Shown: positions 16,703-25,443 of the stretch, one piece after another
Numbering within the stretch: position 1 is the first letter of the stretch
How the letters are laid out: each line of letters starts with the position of its first letter
Assembly: GCF_033366695.1 (NCBI RefSeq)
Contig: NZ_JAOBTQ010000001.1
Location: 496,001 to 560,000, forward strand
Reading direction: 5' to 3'
From: Streptomyces sp. SCL15-4
GTDB lineage: Bacteria; Actinomycetota; Actinomycetes; Streptomycetales; Streptomycetaceae
Length of the DNA stretch: 64,000 nt
Notes under the pieces: generated by a model
The model's input: the letters and a program-made list of their open reading frames with translations, nothing else
The model's database searches: none
Told to the model about the DNA's origin: nothing
Position numbers and translations under genes: made by a program

Positions 16703-17836
16703 ATGACCAGCGTACGAAGCGCTCCGCCGACCCCCGCGACGGTCTGGGCCGCCATGCGCGAGCGCGTCCCGGAACTCACCGTCGACCTGGACACCTGGAC
16801 GCGCCGCATGATGCGGTGGCACTTCTCGCCGGAGACCGGCTCGCCCTTCTGGGTCTCCCGCCGGTCCTCGCTCGGCTTCGATCCGCTGACGGATGTCGAC
16901 GGCTTCGCGGCCCTGGAGCTCTTCGGCCTCTTCGACAAGGAGGAGCTGCGCGCCGCGTCCGCGCGCGACCTTCGTCCGCGCGGCTACCAGGGGCGCCCCT
17001 TCCGGATCTTCGAGACCGGCGGGACGACCGGCGCCCCCTGCCGGATCGTCAACGTCACCCGCCTCGACCTCGACGTGCGGATCTACTCCGTCATGCTGAG
17101 GGCGCGCGGGCTGGCGGGCGGCGACATCCTGGCGATGACGCCGATGGGCCCGCACGCCTACGGGCACTTCGTGGAGGCCCTCGCGGACACCTGGAACGGT
17201 GCCGTGCACGCCATCGACCTCGACCCGCGCTGGGTCAAGGCGACGCTGCGCACCGGCGGCGACCCCCGCGCGTACACCGACCACCTGATCGCCCAGACGG
17301 TGCCGCTGCTGACCCGCGAGCGGCCCGCGCTGCTGTTCACCACACCACGCCTGCTCGTCGAACTGGCCCTGCGGCTGCCCGAGCCCCTGCACACGTACGG
17401 GGTCCGCGCGGTGTGCACCGGAGGCACGTCGTGCACGCCGGCCGAGGCGCAGCACCTGCGGGAGACGCACCTGACGGGCGTGCAGTGGATCGACACCTAC
17501 GGCAACACCCTGGTCGGCCACGCCCTCCAGGCCGACGCGGTGCCGGACGGCCCCGCGCTGCCGGAGGGCGGCACCCACTCGTACCATCTGCCGCCGCCCT
17601 TCGCGGTGCTGACCGTCGTCGACCCGGACGACCCGTGGCGGGAGGTGGCGGTGGGCGAACGGGGCCGGGTGCGGGCCACCACGCTGCTGGAGGACCTGTT
17701 CATCCCCAACCTCCTCGAACGCGACAGCGCGGTCCGCACGGGCCCCCACCCCTGGTTCCCCTGGGACGGAGTGGCCGCCGTACGGCCGGCCGACACGGCC
17801 GGCGACGAGGAGGAAGCCGTGGAGGGCGTGTACTGA
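16703..17836 (+). CDS. Adenylate-forming enzyme, PaaK/LuxE-like
   Basis: The 377-residue protein has the AMP-forming motif FETGGTTGAPCRI near residue 110 and the later conserved segments VCTGGTSCTPAE and WIDTYGNTL, matching phenylacetate-CoA ligase and acyl-protein synthetase relatives. It is shorter than most ligases (about 430 residues) and seems to lack the mobile C-terminal subdomain, as in LuxE. It should activate a carboxylic acid as acyl-adenylate and pass it to a thiol, possibly the cysteine of the neighbouring reductase. AGGAG lies just before ATG 16703. It sits in the rightward operon between the reductase and the PhyH oxygenase. The acid substrate is unknown. Confidence 0.8.
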   Translation: MTSVRSAPPTPATVWAAMRERVPELTVDLDTWTRRMMRWHFSPETGSPFWVSRRSSLGFDPLTDVDGFAALELFGLFDKEELRAASARDLRPRGYQGRPFRIFETGGTTGAPCRIVNVTRLDLDVRIYSVMLRARGLAGGDILAMTPMGPHAYGHFVEALADTWNGAVHAIDLDPRWVKATLRTGGDPRAYTDHLIAQTVPLLTRERPALLFTTPRLLVELALRLPEPLHTYGVRAVCTGGTSCTPAEAQHLRETHLTGVQWIDTYGNTLVGHALQADAVPDGPALPEGGTHSYHLPPPFAVLTVVDPDDPWREVAVGERGRVRATTLLEDLFIPNLLERDSAVRTGPHPWFPWDGVAAVRPADTAGDEEEAVEGVY

Positions 17837-17883
17837 CCCGCTCACCGCGCGCCGCCCGCACCCCTCGCACCGGAGGAAATCCC

Positions 17884-18768
17884 ATGCCGCACCCCACCAT
17901 GCCGCGACCGGCCCTGTCCTCCAACGGCGTGCCGATAGCGTTCTCGCCGGACCTGTTCGGCCCGCTGCGCGGAAGTGCCGGACTCCTCGGCGATCCCGGC
18001 GCCCTGCGCGAACGCCTGCACGCCGACGGCTACGTGTACCTGCCCGGTGTCCTGGACCGGGCGGAGGTGCTGCGCCTGCGCGGCGCGTACTTCTCCCTCT
18101 TCCCGGACGGCTACCTGGCCGACGGCACCCGTCCCGAGGACGGCGTCTTCTCCGGCAGCGTGCCGGCGGGGCTCCCGGAGCACGGGCTGCCCCGGCACCC
18201 GGCCCACGCCTTCGTCCGGTCGGCCGGGTTCGAGCGGTTCATGGCCGACCCGCTGCTGTCCGACCTGGCCGAAACCCTGCTCGGCGGCAGTGTCCGGATG
18301 CTGCCCCGGCGGATCCTGCGCCACTTCCACCGAGGCTCCCGGCGCGCGTCCCGGGCCCATGTGGACCTCGACTACATGAACGCCGTCTCGGCGTCCCCGC
18401 GCGTGGTCACCCTGTGGATACCGGTGGGCGACTGCCCGCTGGCCACCGGCCCGCTGATCTACCTGGAAGGGTCGCACCGGCTCCGGCCCGAGGAGTACGC
18501 GCCGCTGCGCGAGGTCACCGACCGCCCCGGCGACCGGCGGCCGATCAGCCACGACCTGGAGCTGACCGCCCGTCACCTGGGACGCCGCTGGCTGTGGACC
18601 GACTTCCGCGCCGGAGACCTGATGGTGCACCTTCCGCGGATCGTGCACGCCTCGCTGGACAACACCACCGACACCCTGCGCCTGTCCGCCGACGTGAGGT
18701 TCATCCGTGCGCAGGACACGCCCGACCCGCGCTGGCTCGTCCCGTGGTCGGCGGACGACGGCGCCTGA
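17884..18768 (+). CDS. Phytanoyl-CoA dioxygenase (PhyH) family Fe(II)/2-oxoglutarate oxygenase
   Basis: The 294-residue protein has the HxD iron motif (H159, D161 in RAHVDLDYM). The distal histidine (probably H255 in IVHASLDN) and the 2-oxoglutarate-binding arginine R266 (TLRLSAD) lie at the expected spacing. The segment GPLIYLEGSHRL is typical of PhyH proteins. In secondary metabolism these enzymes hydroxylate, halogenate or epoxidise small substrates; there is an aspartate in the motif, so a halogenase is unlikely. The start has GGAGGAAA five bases upstream. The gene lies 47 bases after the adenylating enzyme in the same operon. It is the second 2-oxoglutarate oxygenase of the cluster, of a different subfamily from the VioC-like one. 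Confidence 0.85.
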   Translation: MPHPTMPRPALSSNGVPIAFSPDLFGPLRGSAGLLGDPGALRERLHADGYVYLPGVLDRAEVLRLRGAYFSLFPDGYLADGTRPEDGVFSGSVPAGLPEHGLPRHPAHAFVRSAGFERFMADPLLSDLAETLLGGSVRMLPRRILRHFHRGSRRASRAHVDLDYMNAVSASPRVVTLWIPVGDCPLATGPLIYLEGSHRLRPEEYAPLREVTDRPGDRRPISHDLELTARHLGRRWLWTDFRAGDLMVHLPRIVHASLDNTTDTLRLSADVRFIRAQDTPDPRWLVPWSADDGA

Positions 18769-18800
18769 CCTTCCCGCACCCAGCCGATCGGAGCCCTCCT

Positions 18801-20009
18801 GTGTCCACCGCGCCCGAGCCGACCGTTTCCCGCCTCGCCGACCGTCTGACCGCCTACGCGGTCCTGGCCCACGACCCGGCGGTGCCGCGGATCGCCGCCG
18901 ACTACTGGGCCCTGAGCGAGGACCACTACCGCACGGTGGACGCCGCGCTCGCCGGCCTGGTGGCCGCGGACCCGGCCGCCTGCGGCGCCTACCGGGCCGT
19001 CGTCGGCGACCCCGCGGACACGGCGGCGCAGCACACGCTGCGCGACCGCCTCGGCGTCCTGCTCGCCGGGCGGGCCGGAAGGCGGGCGGAACTGGCGGCG
19101 GCGGTCGCCGAGGCCGACGGGCGGATCTGGATCGACTACCACCTCGGGGCCGACTACACGGCGGCGGAGCCGGCACCGCGCTCCGGGACACCCGCCGTGC
19201 CGCGGGTCCGCCAGGAGTCCTCAGATGTCGCCCCGGTCCAGGTGGTGATCCCCTTCCGGGACCGCTCGGGCGGCCCGCGCACCCGCAATCTGCTGGCCTG
19301 CCTGCGCGCCCTCGCCGACCAGGAGGACGCCCCGGCGCACCAGGTGACGGTGGTGGAGTGCGACGGCGGGCCGCGCTCCCGGGACCTGCTCGACGGCGTG
19401 GTCGACCGGTACGTCCTCGCGCCCAAGGACGGCCTGTTCAACAAGGCGTGGACGGTCAACGTGGGAGTCGTGGAGGCCACCCGCCCTCTCCCGGCCGGTC
19501 GGGCGGTCCAGGTGTGCGTCCTGGACGCCGACATCCTGGTCGACCGGCACTTCGTCGCCCGCAACACCGCGCGGCTGGCCGACGGCGGGCACGGCGCCCA
19601 CCTGCCGTTCCGCTGGTCGCTGTCGCTGGACGGCCCGTCCACCGCGCGCGCCATCGGCCTGCGCACCGAGGCCGGTGCCGCCGACGTGCCCGGTTCCGTG
19701 CTGCGCGGCCTGCTGCTGCGCGAACCTCCGGGCGGCTGTGTGTGGGTGCGGTCCGACGTCTTCCACGCGGTGGGCGGATTCGACGAGCGGTACGAGGGGT
19801 GGGGCGGCGAGGACGACGACGTGGTCGCCCGGCTGGCCGCCGCCGCCCCGCTGCGCCGCTACGACGACGCGCTGCTGCACCTGGACCATCCGCGCCCGGA
19901 GATGACCCGGGACGACGGCAGGCCCTTCAACGCGCACATCGAGCCGCTGAGCTGGTCCCCGGAACACGGCTACGGCGACCCGGAGAAGTTCACCCCGGCC
20001 CCGGCCTGA
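18801..20009 (+). CDS. Family 2-like glycosyltransferase with GT7-type C-terminal motif
   Basis: The 402-residue protein has an N-terminal helical extension of about 140 residues, then a GT-A core: VQVVIPFRDRS, NKAWTVNVGV, CVLDADILVD (DxD) and the galactosyltransferase-like acceptor motif GGFDERYEGWGGEDDDV. This last motif is shared by GT2/GT7/GT27 enzymes. It should transfer a sugar from a nucleotide donor in the cytoplasm; no membrane segment is seen. GTG 18801 is preceded by GGAG. It is the last gene of the rightward operon and its 3' end overlaps the convergent Gfo/Idh gene by 20 bases. The function of the N-terminal extension is unknown. Confidence 0.82.
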   Translation: MSTAPEPTVSRLADRLTAYAVLAHDPAVPRIAADYWALSEDHYRTVDAALAGLVAADPAACGAYRAVVGDPADTAAQHTLRDRLGVLLAGRAGRRAELAAAVAEADGRIWIDYHLGADYTAAEPAPRSGTPAVPRVRQESSDVAPVQVVIPFRDRSGGPRTRNLLACLRALADQEDAPAHQVTVVECDGGPRSRDLLDGVVDRYVLAPKDGLFNKAWTVNVGVVEATRPLPAGRAVQVCVLDADILVDRHFVARNTARLADGGHGAHLPFRWSLSLDGPSTARAIGLRTEAGAADVPGSVLRGLLLREPPGGCVWVRSDVFHAVGGFDERYEGWGGEDDDVVARLAAAAPLRRYDDALLHLDHPRPEMTRDDGRPFNAHIEPLSWSPEHGYGDPEKFTPAPA

Positions 20010-20958
20010 CCGGCGCTCCGCCCAGGGCGTCGGAACGCTCCGCGGCCACGATCACGTCGTCGACGAGGACGGCCTCGGCCACCGGGCACACCGGTGGCCG
20101 CCCGTCCCGCACGGCCGCCCGGAAGTCGGCGAGCAGCGGCAGATGGGGATTGGGGTGTCCGGGCGCGTCCACCACGCGGTGCTCTCCCGCCGGGCCGGTG
20201 ACGCGCAGTTCGCCCGAGTCCAGCGGGTCCAGGACCAGCGAGCGGTTGCCGCCGTGGAGGGCCAGCCGGTCCACCGGCGGTCCGCCGCCCCACTCCAGCA
20301 GGCAGTGCGCGCGCGTCCCGCCGGGCCAGGCCAGCTCCAGATCGGCGGTGCGTTCGGCGCCGGCGGGGAACCGCCGGCCCAGCCGGGCCCGTACCTCGGC
20401 GGGCGGTCCGAACAGCGTCAGCAGCAGGTCCAGGCGGTGGCTGCCCGCGTCGGCGAGCACCCCGCCGCCGGACACGGCCGGATCGGTGCGCCAGCGCATG
20501 GGGTCGTCCGGGCCCGGGTCGAACGCGTACCGGAACCGGACCTCGATCCGCTCCGGTGTCCATCCGGCCAGCTCCCGGCGGACCTCGCCGAGGACGGGGG
20601 CGAGTCTGCGGTAGTAGGCGACGCCCGCGCGGGCCCGCGCGGTGGCGAGCCCGGCGCCGCCCGGGCGCAGCGCCCCGGCCAGTGGTTTCTCCACCAGCAC
20701 GGGCAGCCCGGCGTCGAGGACGGCCTTGGCGAGCGGGACGTGGCGGTCGACGGGAGTGGCGACGTACACCGCGTCCGTTCCCTCCAGCAGGCCCCGCGGG
20801 GAGGTGCCGGACCGGGGCACGCCCCACCGGGCCGCCGCCGACGCCGTACGCCCCGGGTCCCGGCCCCACAGGAAGACCGGTTCCTCGCCGAGCGCGCGCA
20901 GGGCGGGCAGCACGCGGCGGGAGACGATGTCGCCGTGGCCGGCCACGGCCCACCTCAC
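19990..20958 (-). CDS. Gfo/Idh/MocA-family NAD(P)-dependent oxidoreductase
   Basis: The 322-residue protein has an N-terminal Rossmann fold (WAVAGHGDIVSRRVLPAL, with an atypical GHGDI turn), the family signature VLVEKPLAG and the substrate-domain motif GGGVLADAGSHRLDLL, which contains the conserved Asp and His. Family members oxidise sugar or inositol hydroxyls or reduce keto-sugars. Paired with a StrS aminotransferase, they often make the ketone that is transaminated to an amino sugar (as in the kanosamine route), which is a plausible role here. GTG 20958 lies 10 bases after the stop of the zinc alcohol dehydrogenase, so the two are co-transcribed. Confidence 0.87.
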   Translation of the reverse strand: MRWAVAGHGDIVSRRVLPALRALGEEPVFLWGRDPGRTASAAARWGVPRSGTSPRGLLEGTDAVYVATPVDRHVPLAKAVLDAGLPVLVEKPLAGALRPGGAGLATARARAGVAYYRRLAPVLGEVRRELAGWTPERIEVRFRYAFDPGPDDPMRWRTDPAVSGGGVLADAGSHRLDLLLTLFGPPAEVRARLGRRFPAGAERTADLELAWPGGTRAHCLLEWGGGPPVDRLALHGGNRSLVLDPLDSGELRVTGPAGEHRVVDAPGHPNPHLPLLADFRAAVRDGRPPVCPVAEAVLVDDVIVAAERSDALGGAPVRPGPG

Positions 20959-20968
20959 GGGCGTGTCC

Positions 20969-21964
20969 TCACGGGACGATCGCCACCTTGAGCGTGCGGG
21001 GCGGCGGGCCGTCGTAGGGGGCCTGCTCCGCGTCCGGGTAGAGGACGCGGCTGGCCGACAGCCGCTCCATCGCCTTGGGCAGCTCCTCCAGGGAGTAGGT
21101 GTGGGTGAGCAGCTCGGGCAGGTGCAGCTCCCGGCTGCGGGCGAGGCGTTCGGCGGTCGCCAGGGCCTCGGCCCGCGCGGTGTCGAGGGGTTCGGCGGAG
21201 CTGTGCACCCGGATGCCCTTGCGCTCCCAGGTCACCAGGTCCACGGTGACCCGGGTGTCGATGTGGTGGGTGCCGAGCATGACCACGAGCCCGTTCTGGC
21301 GTACCAGGTCCACGCACGCGTTGAGCGTGGTCGGGGTGCCCACGGCGTCCACGGCCACGTCGAACGCGGCTCCGACGCCGAGCAGCTGGTCGCGGCTGCC
21401 GTCGACACGGCGCACCGCGTCGGCACCGAGGCGCGAGGAGCGCTCCAGCCGCCAGTCGTCCAGGTCGACGGCCGTGATCTCCGCGGCCCCGCGCAGGGCC
21501 GCCATCCGCAGTGCCATCAGGCCCACCGGGCCCTGCCCGACCACCACCACCCGGTCGCCGAGCCGCACCCCGCGGGTGGCGTGGACGGCCAGCGGCAGCA
21601 GTTGCAGCAGGGCCCCCTGCGCGAAGGGCACCGTGTCCGGCAGCGCGCCCACGGAGATCTCCCGGGCGAGCGCGTAGTCGGCGTACCCGGAGGTCAGCGG
21701 TGTACGGACGAACACGCGCCGGCCCGGGGCCACCCGGGTCACGCCCGGTCCGACGGCCTCCACCGTGCCGGCGATCTCGTGGCCGAAGCAGCCCTGGGAG
21801 CAGTGCTCGCGCAGCCCGTGGTAGTGGTAGTAGGCGAGGTCGCTGCGGTTGCAGACGGTGCACGCCCGCACCCGGACCAGGACCTCCAGCGGCCCGGGCT
21901 CCGGCACCGGCACACCGGTGGCCAGGCGGATGTCGCGCCGGCCGGCCAGTTCATACCGTCGCAT
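20969..21964 (-). CDS. Zinc-dependent medium-chain alcohol dehydrogenase
   Basis: The 331-residue protein has the MDR layout: catalytic-zinc cysteine in ACTVCNRSDL, GCFGHEIAGTVEAVG with the GHE zinc region, and the nucleotide-binding VVVVGQGPVGLMALR. The four-cysteine structural zinc loop appears to be missing, as in sorbitol-dehydrogenase-like and some pathway enzymes. It probably oxidises or reduces a sugar or cyclitol hydroxyl with NAD(P). The gene overlaps the MFS stop by 14 bases upstream and is followed after 10 bases by the Gfo/Idh gene, so all three form a leftward operon that faces the rightward biosynthetic operon. Confidence 0.87.
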   Translation of the reverse strand: MRRYELAGRRDIRLATGVPVPEPGPLEVLVRVRACTVCNRSDLAYYHYHGLREHCSQGCFGHEIAGTVEAVGPGVTRVAPGRRVFVRTPLTSGYADYALAREISVGALPDTVPFAQGALLQLLPLAVHATRGVRLGDRVVVVGQGPVGLMALRMAALRGAAEITAVDLDDWRLERSSRLGADAVRRVDGSRDQLLGVGAAFDVAVDAVGTPTTLNACVDLVRQNGLVVMLGTHHIDTRVTVDLVTWERKGIRVHSSAEPLDTARAEALATAERLARSRELHLPELLTHTYSLEELPKAMERLSASRVLYPDAEQAPYDGPPPRTLKVAIVP

Positions 21965-23339
21965 GCTTCTTCTCCTCCGTCGGGGGCACAGCGATTCTGC
22001 GGGCGATCGGGACGGCCGCGGCGGTGACCGCCAGGGCGAGGGCGAACACGGCGGCGAAGGCGGCGGTGTCCTGTCCCACGCGCACATGCGCCGCGTTGAA
22101 CAGCGCGCCGCACAGGCCGACCAGGAGCACGCTGCAGAGGTTGTCGGACAGTTGCAGCGAGGCCGAGTTGCGGCCCTGCCGGCCGGCGGGCGAGTGTTCG
22201 AGGGTGAGGACGCCGATGCCGGGCAGCAGCAGGCCCATGCCGAACCCGGCGATCACGAGCCCGGCGCCCACGGTCGCGGCGGGCATCGCCCGCAGGGTGC
22301 CGCAGAGGGTCAGGGCCGTGCCCGCCCCGTGGATCAGCACGCCGGCGAGGACCACCCGCTCGCGGGGCAGCGGCAGCCCGGGGTGCCCTTGCAGCCAGGA
22401 GCCGGCGAACCAGGTGAGGGCCGCGCCGGTGAGCGACATCCCGGCGGTGCCGGGCGACCACTGGCGTTCGTTGACCAGCATCAGCGGGATGTAGGTCTCG
22501 ATGGTGAAGTAGGCGCCCGCCGTGACGCCGCGCAGCAGCACCAGCGACGGTATGCCGCGCGCCGCGCGCAGGCTGCCGGCGGGCAGCGACGGCCGTACCC
22601 AGACGGCCAGCAGTACGAGTCCGGCGGCGGCCGCCGCCGCCCGGCGGAGGCCGGTCTCCGCTCCCGCGTACTGGAGCAGCCCGGCTCCGAGGGCGACCGC
22701 CGTCGCGGGCAGCAGCCGCAGCCCGTCCGGCTCCTCCCGGTCCTCGCCGCCGGTCGTCGGGAGCCGCCGCAGCAGCGCGGCGGGCAGGGTCAGGGCCAGC
22801 ACGCCGAGTGCCGCGATGCCGTGGAACACCCACGCCCACGACAGGTGCTGGGCGACCGCCCCGGCGACCGGCGGCCCCACCATGGAAGGAACGATCCAGC
22901 AGGCGGTGACCAGGGAGAACATCCGGGGCCTGAGGGCCGCCGGATAGACCCGGCCGACCACCACGTACAGCGCGACGGTGACCGCTCCCCCGCCGAGCCC
23001 CTGGACACACCGGCCCAGCACGAACGGGGCGATGGAGGTGGCGGTGCCGCAGAGCAGCGCGCCGCCGGAGAAGCACAGCAGTCCGGCGGACAGCACCGGC
23101 GCCGGTCCCCGCCGGTCGGCCGAGCCGCCGCCCAGCACCGTGCCCACCATGCCGGTGGTGAGGAACCCGCCGAAGGCGAGCCCGTACAGCCCGAGCCCGT
23201 CGAGGTCCTGGACGGCGAGCGGCATCACCGTGCCGAGGGCGAGCCCGGCGAACGCGACGAGGACGAACAAGGCGGCCACCGCGAGGGTGCACGCCCGGTA
23301 GGCGGCCGAGAACAGACCGCCCGGGGCCGACGACGTCAT
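21951..23339 (-). CDS. MFS transporter (second exporter of the cluster)
   Basis: The 462-residue protein shows twelve to fourteen hydrophobic helices, the loop 2-3 motif near GGGSADRRGPAP and a motif C-like glycine-rich helix in VPSMVGPPVAGAV that is characteristic of drug antiporters. This suggests export by proton antiport. It heads a leftward operon with the two dehydrogenases. Start 23339 has only a weak ribosome site; longer in-frame starts upstream are possible. It is divergent from the GH3 gene and the dre site at 23491 lies between them, so its expression might also respond to DasR. The substrate is unknown, presumably the cluster product or a precursor. Confidence 0.83.
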   Translation of the reverse strand: MTSSAPGGLFSAAYRACTLAVAALFVLVAFAGLALGTVMPLAVQDLDGLGLYGLAFGGFLTTGMVGTVLGGGSADRRGPAPVLSAGLLCFSGGALLCGTATSIAPFVLGRCVQGLGGGAVTVALYVVVGRVYPAALRPRMFSLVTACWIVPSMVGPPVAGAVAQHLSWAWVFHGIAALGVLALTLPAALLRRLPTTGGEDREEPDGLRLLPATAVALGAGLLQYAGAETGLRRAAAAAAGLVLLAVWVRPSLPAGSLRAARGIPSLVLLRGVTAGAYFTIETYIPLMLVNERQWSPGTAGMSLTGAALTWFAGSWLQGHPGLPLPRERVVLAGVLIHGAGTALTLCGTLRAMPAATVGAGLVIAGFGMGLLLPGIGVLTLEHSPAGRQGRNSASLQLSDNLCSVLLVGLCGALFNAAHVRVGQDTAAFAAVFALALAVTAAAVPIARRIAVPPTEEKKHATV

Positions 23340-23478
23340 GACGTCTCGAAGGGGGCGTACATGGTCGTCTCCCGTCACCTGAGGTCGAACACCGGGGGAG
23401 GCTCGCACAGCTCCCGGGACGCGTCAACCCCAGTGATCACCAAGGAAGTTGACCCATCGGTAAAGGCAAGTGATCTCC

Positions 23479-23508
23479 TTGACACCGCGGATTGGTACAG
23501 GCCAATAT
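23479..23508 (+). promoter_or_regulatory. Promoter of the GH3 gene with DasR-type operator
   Basis: TTGACA (23479-23484), 18-base spacer, CAATAT (23503-23508). The palindromic ATTGGTACAGGCCAAT at 23491-23506 matches the DasR operator pattern and covers the spacer and -10, so a bound repressor would block initiation. Confidence 0.65.
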
Positions 23509-23586
23509 CCCCCTCATCATGGCGCCGCCGTCGCCGGGGGCCCTTGTGTCACCGCCGACCACCCCGAGCTCACCCGAAGGACTCAC

Positions 23587-25101
23587 ATGGCCGCCACCAG
23601 CCACCCGGACCTCATGCGACTGGCCAACTCCGTGCTCCAGCCGGGGTTCGTCGGAACCACCGCACCGGACTGGCTGCTCCGCAGGATCGGCGAGGGCCTG
23701 CGCTCCGTCGTGCTGTTCGGCCGCAACATCGTGGACCCCGAGCAGGTCCGGGCGCTCACCGGGTCGCTGCGCGCCGAGAACCCCGACCTCATCGTGGCCA
23801 TCGACGAGGAGGCCGGGGACGTCACCCGCCTGGAGGCCCGCAACGGCTCCTCCTGGCCCGGCAACCTGGCCCTCGGCGCCGTCGACGACGTCGATCTCAC
23901 CGAGCGGGTCGCCCGGGACATCGGCCGTGCGCTGCGCGAGGCCGGCGTCTCCCTGAACTACGCGCCCAGCGCCGACGTCAACTCCAACCCGGCGAACCCG
24001 GTGATCGGCGTGCGCTCCTTCGGCTCCCGCACCGACGTGGTGGCCCGTCACACCGCGGCCTGGGTCCGCGGCCTGCAGTCGGCCGGTGTCGCCGCCTGCG
24101 CCAAGCACTTCCCCGGGCACGGTGACACCAGCGTCGACTCCCACCACGGCCTCCCGCGGGTGACGGCGGACGCCGCCAGCATCGCGCGGATCGCGCTGCC
24201 GCCCTTCGTCGCCGCGATGGAGGCGGGCGTCCGCACTGTCATGACCGCGCACATGCTGGCTCCCGCCTTCGACGAGGAGTGGCCCGCCACGCTCAGCGAC
24301 CGCGTCATCGGCGACCTGCTCCGCAAGGAACTCGGCTTCACCGGCCTGGTGGTCACGGACGGCATCGAGATGGCCGCGGTCTCCGACCGCTACGGCATCG
24401 AGGGCGCGACCGTGAGAGCGGTGACCGCGGGGTGCGACGCGGTGTGCGTCGGCGGCGAGAGCGCGGAGGCCGCCACGACGGAACGGCTCGCGGACGCGCT
24501 CGTCGCGGCCGTCCTCGACGGCACCCTGCCCGAGGAACGGCTCGCCGAAGCGGCCGGCCGGGTCGAGGAGTTCGCCGCCTGGTCCGCCGGGCTGGTCCGC
24601 GCGGCCACGGCGGACGAGACGGCCGGCGGCATCGGACTCGTCGCCGCCCGGCGCGCGGTCACCGTCCACCGGAACCCGGCCGCAGGCGTCCGGTTCCCGC
24701 TGGCGGGCGACCCGCACGTGGTGGAGCTGTCGCCGGTCACCAACCTCGCCATCGACGGCAGTACGCCGTGGGGCGTGGCCGAGCCCCTGCGGGCCCTGCG
24801 CCCGGGCACCACGTCGGTGCGGATCGGCGAGTACGACCTCACCGACGACCCCGGCCTCCTGGAGCGGGAGGCGCTCACTCCCGCCGCCGGCCGGGCCCTC
24901 GTCGTCGTGGTCCGCGACACCGCCCGCTGCCCGTGGATGGCGCGGGCCCTGGCCACCCTGGTCCGCCACCGGCCCGACGCCCTGGTCGTGGAGATGGGGG
25001 TCCCGGGCGGCGAACGCCCCGGCGCGGTCCACGTGATCACCCACGGCGCGACCCGGGTCTCGGGCATCGCGGCCGCCGAACTCCTCGTCGGGGCCGGCTG
25101 A
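23587..25101 (+). CDS. GH3 beta-N-acetylglucosaminidase (NagZ-like)
   Basis: The 504-residue protein has the GH3 N-acetylhexosaminidase signature CAKHFPGHGDTSVDSHH, containing the Asp-His acid/base dyad loop of NagZ-type enzymes. The nucleophile aspartate is in VVTDGIEMAAVSD. A C-terminal alpha/beta domain of about 170 residues follows the barrel. There is no signal peptide, so it works in the cytoplasm, cleaving terminal GlcNAc from imported chitobiose or muropeptide-like sugars. The start at 23587 has GAAGGA six bases upstream; the longer upstream frame crosses the promoter. The dre site over its promoter places it in the DasR regulon by inference. Confidence 0.9.
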   Translation: MAATSHPDLMRLANSVLQPGFVGTTAPDWLLRRIGEGLRSVVLFGRNIVDPEQVRALTGSLRAENPDLIVAIDEEAGDVTRLEARNGSSWPGNLALGAVDDVDLTERVARDIGRALREAGVSLNYAPSADVNSNPANPVIGVRSFGSRTDVVARHTAAWVRGLQSAGVAACAKHFPGHGDTSVDSHHGLPRVTADAASIARIALPPFVAAMEAGVRTVMTAHMLAPAFDEEWPATLSDRVIGDLLRKELGFTGLVVTDGIEMAAVSDRYGIEGATVRAVTAGCDAVCVGGESAEAATTERLADALVAAVLDGTLPEERLAEAAGRVEEFAAWSAGLVRAATADETAGGIGLVAARRAVTVHRNPAAGVRFPLAGDPHVVELSPVTNLAIDGSTPWGVAEPLRALRPGTTSVRIGEYDLTDDPGLLEREALTPAAGRALVVVVRDTARCPWMARALATLVRHRPDALVVEMGVPGGERPGAVHVITHGATRVSGIAAAELLVGAG

Positions 25102-25138
25102 CCGACGGCGGCGGGCCGGCCCCTCGCACCGGTGCGGA

Positions 25139-25171
25139 CCGGCTCGGGCCTCGGGGCCTTTTCCGAGCCGG
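25139..25171 (+). terminator. Hairpin after the GH3 gene
   Basis: Perfect 9-base inverted repeat CCGGCTCGG/CCGAGCCGG (25139-25147 and 25163-25171) with a 15-base loop, 38 bases after the stop. There is no U tract, as usual in Streptomyces. Confidence 0.5.
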
Positions 25172-25296
25172 CCGGCGACGGCACGGGCGATCGAGTGGAC
25201 CGCCGGCCGGCCGGAAGGGGGTGGACCGCCGGTCACCGGGTAGCCGGGACCCAGGGGTGCCGCAGCGGAACGAGGCACCACGACGGAAGGAATGTG

Positions 25297-25443
25297 ATGG
25301 CCGGAGTCGTCGAACGTATCAAGCAGTTCGCCAGGAGCCCGCAGGGCCGGCGGACGATCGAGCAGGTGCGCCGGACCGCCGCCGACCCGCGCCGCCGCGC
25401 CCAGGCACAGGAACTGGTGCGGAAGCTGCGCGGCCGCCGGTGA
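25297..25443 (+). CDS. Small basic hypothetical protein (48 aa)
   Basis: ATG 25297 is preceded by GGAAGGA at ideal spacing. The 48-residue product is strongly basic and helical (for example RTIEQVRRTAADPRRRAQAQ). It has no membrane segment. Small proteins of this type, often annotated as hypothetical, are common in Streptomyces; nucleic-acid binding is conceivable from its charge. It stands alone between the GH3 and phytase genes. The coding call rests on the good ribosome site and the regular amphipathic pattern. Confidence 0.65.
   Translation: MAGVVERIKQFARSPQGRRTIEQVRRTAADPRRRAQAQELVRKLRGRR

Noticed and set aside
17884..18768. Non-haem iron halogenase instead of a PhyH hydroxylase
   Set aside because: The HxD aspartate (D161) is present; halogenases have Gly or Ala there.
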